Of a DNA stretch of 64,000 nt, positions 44,571-55,400 are shown in pieces. The stretch spans positions 82,078,841 to 82,142,840 of the forward strand of contig OV884015.1 in NCBI GenBank assembly GCA_930367205.1, written 5' to 3'. The DNA comes from Acanthosoma haemorrhoidale. Taxonomy: Eukaryota > Arthropoda > Insecta > Hemiptera > Acanthosomatidae. The notes under the pieces were generated by a model that was not told the origin of the DNA, did not search any database, and worked only from the letters and a program-made list of their open reading frames with translations. Position 1 is the stretch's first letter; the number at the start of each line of letters is the position of its first letter. The position numbers were made by a program, and so were the translations under genes.

Positions 44571-47500
44571 TTTGACCAAGAAAATATACAGCTGTGAAAT
44601 TCATTTAAAATATTATGTACGGCCGTTTTTAAAAGTAGCGTGACATTTTTGAACTTAAAACTGTCGAAATAGAATTTTCATTAGAGTGATTGAATAGTTT
44701 CAACGATTTTTAGTTCAATCGAAAAGAAAATATTTATTCCACAGAAGCATGTTGCTAGTGAATCGAAAAAAAATACTTTCATCGTCTTTATAAAATTATT
44801 TTATCCAAATTATTTATATATTTGATATGAAATTAGTACTTTTCATTATAAACAATCTCATAAAAGTGAATATTGATCATTTTAGAGTATTCATTTTATT
44901 AAATATTAATATCTACGCCCAGCGACAGATGTTTATGACATATCTTAATTTTTTTAATTTATTACGTATATATATATTTTATGTACAGAAACATAAAATT
45001 TACTTACATAAATCAAAACAGCCATCAAAACTTATATATATATTCAATCGTAACAAAATCAAACAATTATTATATTTATTAGATCAAAAATATATTGTTA
45101 TCTACACTGACACTATTACTAGTCTTCCTAGCAAAATTAATAATTCTTTAGGTAAATAATAATTTTTTTCGATTACATTGCATAAGATACACATTTTATA
45201 AAGTTTTTCTATTTTAATTGCAATATACAGCGTGATGAAGTAGTATCAAATAAATTGTGGAAAACAATCTAACTGATACTTGAATCAACTATTACAGCCG
45301 TTAACAAGGATATAAATAAAAAATAATATAAATATATATTGCCAGGATGGCAATACAGCAATCACAATACTTTTTTTTTCGGTTTCTTTTTTTTTGTATA
45401 TGTTTAACCAGTCTGATTATTATTTGTTTGCTTTGCTTTGACAATACTAAAGCTGCGACTTTCCAAAAATTTTTAAAATGTAGCATATTAATCTTTGCTG
45501 AATTTGTCTATTACTGAAATTGTTTTTTTACATTTTATTTGGTATTGATACTATTTTACTTTTAGATGGTTGAGAGATTATAAAGTATACATCTTTACAT
45601 GTATTTCTGCTAAGCTGTCCGTTTAAAATTTAAAAAATATCTAAAAAAACTAATATTTAAATTGAGAATCTAATTTTTCTACACAATTCCTATTTTTACA
45701 GTCCACACATCCAACATCGGTTATTCCCAGAGATATGCTATTTTATCTTTGGTCCATCTGAAATGGGGCCGATCTTCTGTTCACAAGCGCAGACAGATGT
45801 ACGTTTGGAGTGCAGCTGCTGAAATGCTTCAATGAAGTCCATCACAATAGATCATCGTTTCCAAAGTGTTTTTTTTTTCACTTGGTGGTAACAGTTCAGC
45901 CAGATCGTTTCAAAAATGAAATTTTTTAATGTTACAAATTTATTTAATTGGTATGAAAAATACTAATCAAATTATTTAAAAAAAATCTTATTTTAAACAA
46001 AAACAAGATAATATGATCAAAAGCTATATGTTATGATTTTTATAAAATGTCTTTTTTTCCGTGGAGATATTTATTTATTTAAAATATTAACAAAATACAT
46101 CGAGTAAATGTCATAATGTTTTTACGATTTTTATTAACAAACATTGATGATAACTGAGGGAAAAAAAACGGAATTATAGTAACGCCTCATTGATGCAACA
46201 ATATATTATGTCTTGTTATCATAAGATAATATTGTTAGAGGAACACTTTCAGGACATTTATTCAGGTTAAAGAATTTCCAGATCAACAAAGTGTTCTTGT
46301 TTAATCAAATAACGTTTCTTTTAAATGTTGACGGTATAAAGTAGGGATTGAGGAAAATGGTTCGTTTTCTTGATAATTGCCACTTTGATTTTGTCGGGTT
46401 CTGACAGTATTCTAATAGTATTAGGGTAGCTATTGACTATGGTGTCAATGGTGCCTAAACTATGATAATTATCCTACAATCAATGTAGATTAGTCTGTGC
46501 TATTACTGTTTCTAAACAGTCGTTAATATTTTTCATATCATTAATGGTAATTGCATGACATTATTTTATAATCGACCGTAAACAAAACTCACTAATGTAT
46601 ATTAACGCTAATTGAGTGTTTTCTAATAGCACCATGAACCTCAATGGCGTCAACAAACAAAAAAGAAGGCTGTAACGTTTAAAATTTATTTTATTTTCTT
46701 ATTTAATAAAATTCTATATATTTTCTTCTTCATCGCAGTGTCTTTAGCATTTCAACTGGTAGCAGATATTTTTTTTTGATGATTTTCTTACGCGAAAATG
46801 CAAAACTTCGACCGTTAAATAATTCACTTGGCGATATTAGTATTCTTGGTGTACCTCAGAATCCAAGAAGCCCGTAGGTTTGTGTATGCGAAGCATGATG
46901 TGCTAAACATATGTTTTATAACACATTATCTCAGCTAACTGCTTTTGTGCCATTGTGGCTTTCAGGGCGTTTAAAATGAGAAGCTTTGATTTGAATTCTA
47001 TCTCGTATACAATACTAACTAAATAGATGTTGAGAGTTCGATTCTTTCTGTATGAGAAGAATTGTTTGGAAATTAATTATTGAAAGCTGTAATATATACT
47101 TATATTATTAAAAATAAATATTTAAAATCTAGAGAAATAGTTACAGAAAAAACAAGTTAATACTTACTGACACGATGTAGTGTTAAATTTACCTTAATCG
47201 TTGCATAGTAGATGGAGGTAACAACAAATGTGTATAAAGAATAACAAAAAAATATTAACTCCTGTCAGGTAACTTAGCTAAATGAAAACAACTTTCAACT
47301 ATCAAATCTATCAAATCACAACTCAATCTGCCAAGCCAACTCCCCTCTTTGAAAACTCAATTTACCGGTTGATGAAGCCATTGCTGGGTTTAGAACCTGC
47401 TAAGGAGATTGAGTTTTATTTTTATTATTGATTTTAAAGACATGCATTCGAAATCTCTCTTGGCAACATTTACATATTAACTTAACTTTTACGTAAACCA

Positions 47501-48480
47501 ATTTGAAAATATGTCACCCCAATCACGGATAAGCTAAACATAATCCGGACAAAACTGGAACATCAAAAGTTATAACAGGTTTTCAGTATCTACGAAATCA
47601 AACTACCACATGTACGCACGTTTTATATATCATATAACTGACACGCAATGAAACATTGGCATATGCTATAAATTAGCCCATAATGCCAAATTGCACATTT
47701 ATTTGTTAATATTCAATCTTCAAATTTAAGTTTATTTTGAGTCATGCTTTATCAAATAATCTGGTTTCAATTCACTGTTACAATTTTTGTTACGGTGGCT
47801 ATGCATTCGCTGATTCGCAATAATTATAATTTTTATGTCACAGTTGAGAATATTTAAATAAAAGACAACAATCAAAAATTAATTATTTATAATCTTCTTA
47901 AAGTCTGCTTAATTGCTACGAGTAATTATCTAAAATATAGTACGATTCTTCTATGATATTCTTAACATTCTTACTTTCATTCTTAGTCATTCTTAGTTTC
48001 ATTCACTTCTGAACTATAAAATAAAAAATTTGGTCCATGGAAATCTTTGCTAAGCGTGTGCCAACTCAGCATAAAAAAGCTATTATTATTTTTCATTATT
48101 TAATATTTTTTTTAATAATTAAATATTGGTGATAAATTATTTCATTTTAAACGAAAATTAATATAAAAATGGCCTTTAAGGTGTATAAAGAGAAGGGACC
48201 TTATCAAGAGGTGGTCTATGTGCAGGTGGCGTTAGAGGTACTTATATAAATATGGAAACGACTAGGTTTAAAAAAAAAAATATATATTTCTGACGTACAG
48301 ACAACTTAGCAGGTAGGGAGACAAAAGAAAACCAATTGACTGGTACCAATTTGAAAGTAGAGCCACTCAATTCGAGCTGGGTAATAAAATCTTGTTTTAT
48401 TTTGTTAGGCAGCAGCCCTTTTCTGGATAATGCGACTATCTAAGGGCGTTAAACCCGGACAAACAATACAAAAAAAACCT
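44571..48480. other. AT-rich non-coding stretch
   Basis: Long AT-rich spacer. The 110-codon frame at 44827-45159 is Ile/Lys/Asn/Phe-rich and looks like chance openness. A short CATTCTTA-type tandem lies at 47960-48000. No gene is recognised. Confidence 0.5.
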
Positions 48481-49514
48481 TCCGTCATTTAAGCGAATGA
48501 GAGCTTGAGGACTCCTAGCATCCCTTCTGTGGGGGTAAGACCGGTTCTTGATCAGACCAGGTCTTGGCGACTCCTACTGCGTCGTTGCTTCCCCGGCCAC
48601 TTCGATCCGAGAAAACTTCGGTATGAAGTAATTACCGACATGCTGAAAAACTGTGTGTTTTTACGATCAATTGCCTTTATAATGGAGACTGGTGAGTGCA
48701 TCATGTATGTAGTGCTAATGACACATAGGGTAGAAGTAATTAAATTTAAAAAAAAGTTGACACTATTTTTATTTTGTATAACCCCTTTTTAGTTGTGATG
48801 TGTGCAGCTTCTAACAAGATAGATAGCCTATTATGGGTGTGAAATTGAGGGGAAAAAATAGTCGTAGTGATTTTGTTGTTTTGTGCATTGTATGCTAAAG
48901 CCAATATAAACACCTGCAGCAAGTGCAGTTATATATTACACTGTTGTTGCATACACACACAATAGAAACGTTGTCCATTTCATGAAACTATAACATCATT
49001 TTTTTCCTCAAACAATCTTGATATCCCAGAAAATAATCCACTCACGTATAATTTGCATATAATGCCATAATAAGTGTCTTGAAGGATGAGACTCAGCTCA
49101 AAACAATGTATAGCTTGAATACAATATTGGACTAATAGATGAAATCAGACATTTTTATCCTATGGGTTCATTTCCACTACTGAATCAAAGATTTTGACAG
49201 CCGTGAAAACATTGCGGACAACACTAGTTTTCAGACAACAATTGCAAACACAGGCTACTCGTCATGACACGATGTTTTATAGCTAAGTCGGCAAGTGCTT
49301 AAGTTACCATCAGAATGATGGAATAGTCTGTCGAAAACGTTGGGATAGAAATCAAGAGAGGAAGAAAGTGTTTTACTTCTTAATATTTTTTTAGTTTTAT
49401 TTATGTGTTTTACTCCACACTGGCACCTCAACATCTATAGTAGTCCGAACGCAAACTCCTTGTCTGAACATTCCTGGAATAAGTTCAACAAAAATTTCAG
49501 ACAACTAGGACAAC
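48481..49514. other. Short GC-richer patch followed by AT-rich spacer
   Basis: 48500-48625 is GC-richer, with a dyad GACCGGTTCTTGATCAGACC area. The 95-codon frame starting there runs into AT-rich DNA and is not recognised. Confidence 0.4.
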
Positions 49515-49675
49515 TGGGGGGTGGCTGTTCATTGTAACCACCTCAGCCTACGACTGCACTTGGAGAATGTGTGCTATCCTGACAATCTCAGACCCCTTTT
49601 TTTCCAAGCAAGCCATCTTCGGAACAGTAGAGAAAAACCCCTTCGATGAACGGACACAAGTTACTGGCAAATTGT
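49515..49675. repeat. Dispersed repeat R2, copy 1
   Basis: It shares with 50711-50850 the blocks GGCTGTTCATTG, ACCACCTC, TGCACTTGG-GAATGTGT, CAGTAGAGAAAAAC and TTCGATGAAC, in the same order and orientation. The copies differ by small indels and many substitutions. The plus frame at 49567-49845 covers part of this repeat and is not recognised. Confidence 0.65.
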
Positions 49676-50148
49676 ATGACGCTCATAGAAAAAATGGCAT
49701 AAACACTGTCATGACAATATCCTGCAGAGCTAGCAGGATAGAAGAAAGAAATCACCTTAGCAAGAATAAGGATCGTCTAACTGATCGGTCCATGGCACTC
49801 CTGGTGCCTTCATTGATTCCCCTTAATGTAACCACTGTCACATAGTGGTAACAAGGACACATTGATAGTAAAACACACGTCATTGTGGAGTCGATAAATC
49901 CTGCTATAGCTAATTCATTTTAATCATTTGAAATAACTGAGAAATGGTGACGTAGTCGAGAATAGAACAACTTTGCTTAAAAATGGCTGTTTGATGTCTA
50001 GCTAGTTGATGCGTCTTGTGTTTCCTGTGGCGTGCCTTCGGCAGTCGAACACTTTTTGACCGATTACCTTGCACTTGGCCGAGAAAAATCAGTTCCCTGG
50101 CCAGCAACTTGGAGAAATTAACAGGGTATGGTTCTTTCATAAAAAAAA

Positions 50149-50529
50149 TCAGCAGTGAGGGTTTCTGGTAAGGTATAAAAAGCTTATTATGCTACCAATA
50201 AAACTCAAAGACTGAAGATAACTCGGTTCAAGAAAACTACAAGCTTTAAAAATATAATGAACAAGTAGTATGAACATATATAGGAAGAGATTTATGACTG
50301 GGAACGATATGAAAAAAAGTGATTGGAGAAAGAATTCTAAAAAAAACAATGCTATGCACAAGAAAGAAGAGAACGTCATATGGCGAAGAAAATAAATGGA
50401 GAGATCTAAGAGTAAATGAAATAACGCTATGAACGAAAATGACTTTCGCTGTTGGCTTGTACTTAATTGTAAATTGTAATAATAAAATAAATATATTATA
50501 TTTGATAAAAGTACAAATATACCAAACAT
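50149..50529 (-). CDS. Hydrophobic open frame, probably spurious
   Basis: 126 codons on the minus strand with several Phe/Leu/Ile-rich runs that would score as membrane segments. The plus strand here is purine-rich, so the minus strand is forced to encode Phe, Leu, Ser and Ile. There is no conserved motif, no splice context and no neighbour to support it. Listed because it is one of the longest uninterrupted frames in the window. Confidence 0.1.
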   Translation of the reverse strand: MFGIFVLLSNIIYLFYYYNLQLSTSQQRKSFSFIALFHLLLDLSIYFLRHMTFSSFLCIALFFLEFFLQSLFFISFPVINLFLYMFILLVHYIFKACSFLEPSYLQSLSFIGSIISFLYLTRNPHC

Positions 50530-50710
50530 TAAATTGATGAAAACATTATTTTACATTAAGGAAGCTGGCTAACACATGCACCTCTTGGTTGCTTTGTATT
50601 TAGCTCTTGCTAATTCCTATCGACACCTTTAGAACTTAATGCCTGTATATACGATACCCGGAGAGGGTGGCATTAGTGGGGGTTATCAATGAATGAATGG
50701 GTCGCGACCT

Positions 50711-50850
50711 TGGGGGCGGCTGTTCATTGATACCACCTCGGTCTCCGCCTGCACTTGGGGAATGTGTCCCAGAGCTCTATAGTCGAGCAATTCATATTTG
50801 GGACAGTAGAGAAAAACTCTTTCCTTCGATGAACTGACGCAAATTACTGG
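50711..50850. repeat. Dispersed repeat R2, copy 2
   Basis: Second copy of the repeat at 49515. On the minus strand the frame (50913-50686) reads RVFLYCPKYELLDYRALGHI and then VQAETEVVSMNSRPQG. The corresponding strand of copy 1 gives ILQVQS and AEVVTMNSHPP across a stop, so the minus strand may be the original coding strand of an unidentified element. Confidence 0.6.
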
Positions 50851-50860
50851 AAGTATGTTT

Positions 50861-51439
50861 CTAACCACTGACCGCATGGACTTCCACAAGGTCTCGAGCG
50901 AAATGTACAACATTTCAACAGGTCACCCTGGAATCGATTCCGTATTTCAAGAATGTTTGTAATAAATATTGATTGAAAAATCCAATCAATTTTAGGCTGA
51001 CACTTAGAGTTGTACATAGGTGAATATGTTTGTCAAGACATCATTAATTATATAGACATTTAACTGTAAATCTTTTAGCACCATTAATTTCATATTGGAG
51101 CTGTCATCAACTGTATTTGTGATAATCAGTGGAGAATGAGCTTAGTTCTAGATCGTTGTACAATGTGTTGGCCGTTCATGATTCGGTCATTGTAAGAAAT
51201 AGTTCGTTGATCATTAAATGCCTATTGAGGCATTCCGATTTTTTTTTTTTAAATATGTTTATTTTTTAAATGTTGACCAGATCTCGTGTATAGTATAACA
51301 TTATTGCAGAGCTGTAAAATATAATTCAAGGAGAAGTCCTCTATCTGGAAGTAGTTAAGGGACAAAAGACAAAAAGATAGAACCTAGAGCTGTGAGCTTG
51401 GAGGCGATAAAACATCAGACATAGGACAGGAATGATATT
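50861..51439. other. AT-rich non-coding stretch
   Basis: No features recognised. Confidence 0.45.
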
Positions 51440-51520
51440 GCTGCTAGGGAGTGGAGTGGGCCCTAGGCCCCAGCACCAGCACCCAGCGCCCAACACCGAG
51501 CACCCAGCACCGGGCACTAA
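51440..51520. repeat. Degenerate CAGCACC minisatellite
   Basis: CACCAGCACCCAGCGCCC and CACCGAGCACCCAGCACC follow one another (about 51472-51512) as degenerate 7-9-bp units in an otherwise AT-rich context. The open frames on both strands over this segment are by-products of the repeat. Confidence 0.55.
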
Positions 51521-51639
51521 ATCAATATTATTTACACCCTCCAGTCTGCCGGTGCAATTACCTTGGATTAGGAGAGGACCCTGCTGGCTCTCCTGTCCCA
51601 CCTATATCCCTGGCTTCGTCTAGTGGTCTGCCTCTTTGA

Positions 51640-52750
51640 TAATAATTAACTTATTTATCACGATATTATTCCTTTTATTATCAATTAATTATGACAAGAC
51701 TATGAAAAATCGTGTGATAATGACGGTGATATTATTAGTAGATCTAGATCTGAAGTGCGTTCGCCTGACTGCTTACTTCATTTTGTCTTTATAAAGAATA
51801 ATTTATTTTTATATCCAGGCATTTATAAATATATATAATATAAATATTTTTAATTGTTTCAGCTTTGGGGATAGAATTTCTTTATTAAAGCTGAGGTAAG
51901 TGAACAATTTTCGTTATGATTAGATTTTATATATGTAAGTGAATTTTTCTACAAGGTTTAAAATGATGAAACAGAGGAGAGGTGTAAAAATACTTACCTC
52001 ACCGCTGTTCTATCTTAAGCTCCTACTTCAGTATGGGAAGGGTAGATAGGGCGTTTAAGGAGCTAACGTGGTGATTATTAAAGAAGGATAACAAACTGCT
52101 GAAATCCGAATACCTCTAATATGAAATTAGCATTAATTACTGAAATTTACATTAAGTAGTGGTCAGGCTGCAAGGTAGGGACAATCATACCAAGAAACTA
52201 TACCTGGCACCCTTTCAAAACCAAAATGAAATAAATAAAGAAAAAATCTCGTGGGTGTAGCCTAAACAGTAACTATACGTAAACTATTTGAGGGGCTTAT
52301 AAAACTATTTTGTGAAACTAGTTGTCAGTGCCCAGTGCTCCCATGGTCAAAAGGGGTGAAGAAGTGGTAATGACTAAGGTATGAAGGCTAGTAATAATTA
52401 TTATCTTGAATTTGTTGGCTAAGAATAAGATAAATAATTTGGCTGTGAAATTTTAAATAAACTGAACTAAAATAAAAGTTACCAGTTTAAATGTCATACT
52501 CGAATTTTAGAAAGACGCAAATTCTCCCCGTTGTTTTTTTACGGACACTAAACTGAATACAAAAATTTACCATTTCAAAATACATTTAACAAATTGAATA
52601 AAGCAAGGTGTATACTGTATTAGCCCAATTTCATTGTTATACAAAAAAAAGATCAGAATTAGCGAATTGCAGTGAAAAAAGTTCGTTTTTTTTGCCGTAG
52701 TGAATCGACGCTATCAACGGAACAAATTAAACAAAAACATTCGATACCAT
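51640..52750. other. AT-rich non-coding stretch
   Basis: A dyad AAATACTTACCTCACCGCTG...CAGTATGG area near 51987-52035 was seen but is weak. No gene is recognised. Confidence 0.45.
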
Positions 52751-52753
52751 TGA

Positions 52754-52984
52754 TCCGAAGCAATTTTTTCCCTTTCAGCTCCCGCCTGTGAGAACGACCT
52801 GTGTAATTTCCGCTGGATGGTTTTCGGTTTCATCTTCTTTCTCCTCGTTTTCTTTTTCTGTTCGGTTGCCTGCCGGCCGTTATCTGATTATCTGGGCAAG
52901 GGCGACCCCTTCGCCGCTTCTCCGGCCCGGGGAACACCTACGGGCTACAGGCATGCAAAATTTATGCTTTATTCCACCGAATAA
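52754..52984 (+). CDS. Candidate terminal exon with one membrane segment, doubtful
   Basis: A splice-acceptor-like TTTTTTCCCTTTCAG ends at 52778. From there a frame stays open for 68 codons to TAA at 52982-52984. It begins PACENDLCNFRWM, continues with a 17-19-residue hydrophobic run (VFGFIFFLLVFFFCSVAC) and a polar tail with SDYLGKGDPFAASPARG. The layout would fit a membrane protein C-terminus with a cytosolic tail. The hydrophobic run is encoded by a pyrimidine tract, and an overlapping frame is also open, so chance is a serious alternative. No family recognised. Confidence 0.2.
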   Translation, partial: SEAIFSLSAPACENDLCNFRWMVFGFIFFLLVFFFCSVACRPLSDYLGKGDPFAASPARGTPTGYRHAKFMLYSTE

Positions 52985-52989
52985 TAAGA

Positions 52990-55130
52990 TATAGCTATGC
53001 TTTCAGAGGTAGTCTTTTAATTTTTTATACCTAGTGCAAAATTAAAAAAAAAAAAAATATACCTGAAATTTACCTTATGAATGAATTTGGGTCTGTTGAT
53101 ATATGACATTGATGACAAATACACTTTATATAGAGGAGGAAAACATTAAGTCTCGACTTGCTTCATCCCTACGTGCCAAAACAAAGACTAGAACTAAACC
53201 AAGAGCAAATAATTTGGTACTGGAAAGGGCCGTATTACCGGTTGGTCATACTGATATTTGGTTTTGAACTGATCCAAATATTTGTTTAAAAATATATATA
53301 AATTTAACTCAGTTTATATATTATATATACCGTATAGCATCATTTTATTTTATAAAATGATCTAAAACTAAGAAAATGTCAAAAAGTTAATAGAGGTTAG
53401 TTTTATTGTATTATAATAGTTTTCAAGCGGCTCTGTCAATCCAATAAAAATTAAGTATAGCTTATTAATTAATTGAAATCCTTTTCAATAAATGATTACG
53501 TAGTGTAGAGTATCAGATATAAGCCTTAATAAACATAATAATAATCATATGTAATATGTGTCGGGAGTTTATTAATCGTTAAAACTATCAACGATACTGT
53601 TTTTGTTTTTTTTTTAATTTCTCAGCTCTAGTACGACCTAGAGTCGTAGTTACAATTGATGTCTGGATTTCACTCCCCGTATTTTATTAATATACATTCA
53701 TTAGTAATATGCAATTTTGTTTGGATATTAGTGGGCGAAAATTAGAAAAAATTGTTAAAATTGCCACTTACATTGCTTTGGGAGCGTCTAGGTTTTTTGC
53801 GACTTCTATCTATTTGGACTTCATTTACGACCCCTGGTCATGGTTATATTCGTAATCAAATTTCCCATATTACTTTTTCCTGAGTTCTCTTTGAACCTGT
53901 TTCTAGCTCCGTTAGTCTTTCTTGTTACATAATCATGTGATATTTTATACTTTTGTTACAGTTATGTTTTTTTATACTTTTGAAAAACAATTTTTTGTTC
54001 TTTGGTACACTGAAAGATAGTAAAGTAAATTAACATATTGAATTGATTGCTATCCCATCGAGATTTCAAATGGTATCGCAATATATATGTATAAAGATAT
54101 AATTTACTATTATGGCGAAGCATTATTTCAAGTATTATAGCATCAGGTGAACCAATCCAAGTGGCTGTACTAAAGGAGAATGTGACGCATGGCAGGCAAT
54201 AACTACAGCAATGTTTTATGACGTCCGCGTGGGAGCCCTTGGGTCTGAGGAATAGTTTTATTATATTGAACAATATACCTGTGCCAACGACCTTTAGTCC
54301 TGCCTTTGAATATTGCTTATTCCACATACTTATCGACTAGCAGTATGTTCAACTGGTTGTCTCATGCCAAGAACTGCATGGAGCGCTTCAAATAAACTAA
54401 ATAACGACAAAAAAAAACGTGTACTTAAGAAGTGAAAATTATGCGAGGAAGTAATTTAGTTGCCACTTACTAAAAAACTGGTATGTTACTATCTGCCCAA
54501 TTCGTGTTTGGGGAGTGAGGACGTCAAAGTCAGTATTGAAGTCCTTTTTTATGTTTCAATTATACAATTAGTTTTTATCAGTGGTTTTTATTCTATTAAT
54601 TATTACTTTACAAGTTTGTACATTTGCCTAAATTTATAGGTGTACATGTGACACTGCATTCTAATGTATAACTTTATCCAGTTTATTAGTCCTTTAACTT
54701 TGACGTAGTTACATACCTCGAGCTCAGTGGTACATGTACAGGGTGAAAAACAACCACTTCTGTCACAAACAGAACTGAGCCCATGAAACAAACCTTTTCG
54801 TTTCATAAAACGAAATACCTTTGGCAAAATAATTTTTAGTAGAGGCTGTAACAAAATGAGATGTAGCCCTGAGATGGAGCGTTTTGAAATAGTTTTTGTT
54901 TACTTGTTTATCAAGAATCATCACCGTTCGTTTAAAATATCAATGCAATGAAAATAATTTAGACTCCCTTAAATATGTTCATTTAAAGTTAGAGATCGAT
55001 CGAATCATTTGTGCGACCTCTTTCGAAGAAGGGAAGACAATCATAGAGACAAAGGAAAGAAAGTCTATCCGTTCGGTGATAAATTTAAATTTATTAAACA
55101 TAGTTTCAAACAATGTTTCTACGGTATTTT
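52990..55130. other. AT-rich non-coding stretch
   Basis: No recognisable gene. The 121-codon minus frame (54327-53962) has no family resemblance. Its Cys-containing middle (HCCSYCLPC) is not a motif I can name. Confidence 0.45.
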
Positions 55131-55139
55131 TTCGGACGA

Positions 55140-55400
55140 ATTAGGAAAATGGTCCTTTCATCCAAGGTATCATTAAAAATAGCGGCGGATTGGCCACAGT
55201 CACTTTTTACCGACTCCTTCGTCCGGGCGGCGATGAGAGCTCGCTCCAGAGAAGAAAGAGACACTGGAGTTGGCTGCCGACCTGGAATGCGTGGCAAAAC
55301 ACATTATCCCTGGTGTGTCCGGGGTCGACGTTTGGGAACACTGAGCCAGCAACATATACTCCAGCCGGCTTATCCCTCCTTGCCAATCCTCTAGCTGATT
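55140..55400. other. GC-richer island, unassigned
   Basis: Open frames of 63-93 codons exist in three frames (plus 55113-55394, plus 55190-55414, minus 55297-55106), which reflects composition more than coding. None is recognisable. Confidence 0.3.

Noticed and set aside
44827..45159. 110-codon plus-strand frame
   Set aside because: Ile/Lys/Asn/Phe/Tyr-rich product from extremely AT-rich DNA, with no motif and no neighbouring signals. Chance openness.
53962..54327. 121-codon minus-strand frame
   Set aside because: No recognisable domain, and the CCSYCLPC stretch does not match a metal-binding pattern I can name. No supporting splice or promoter context.
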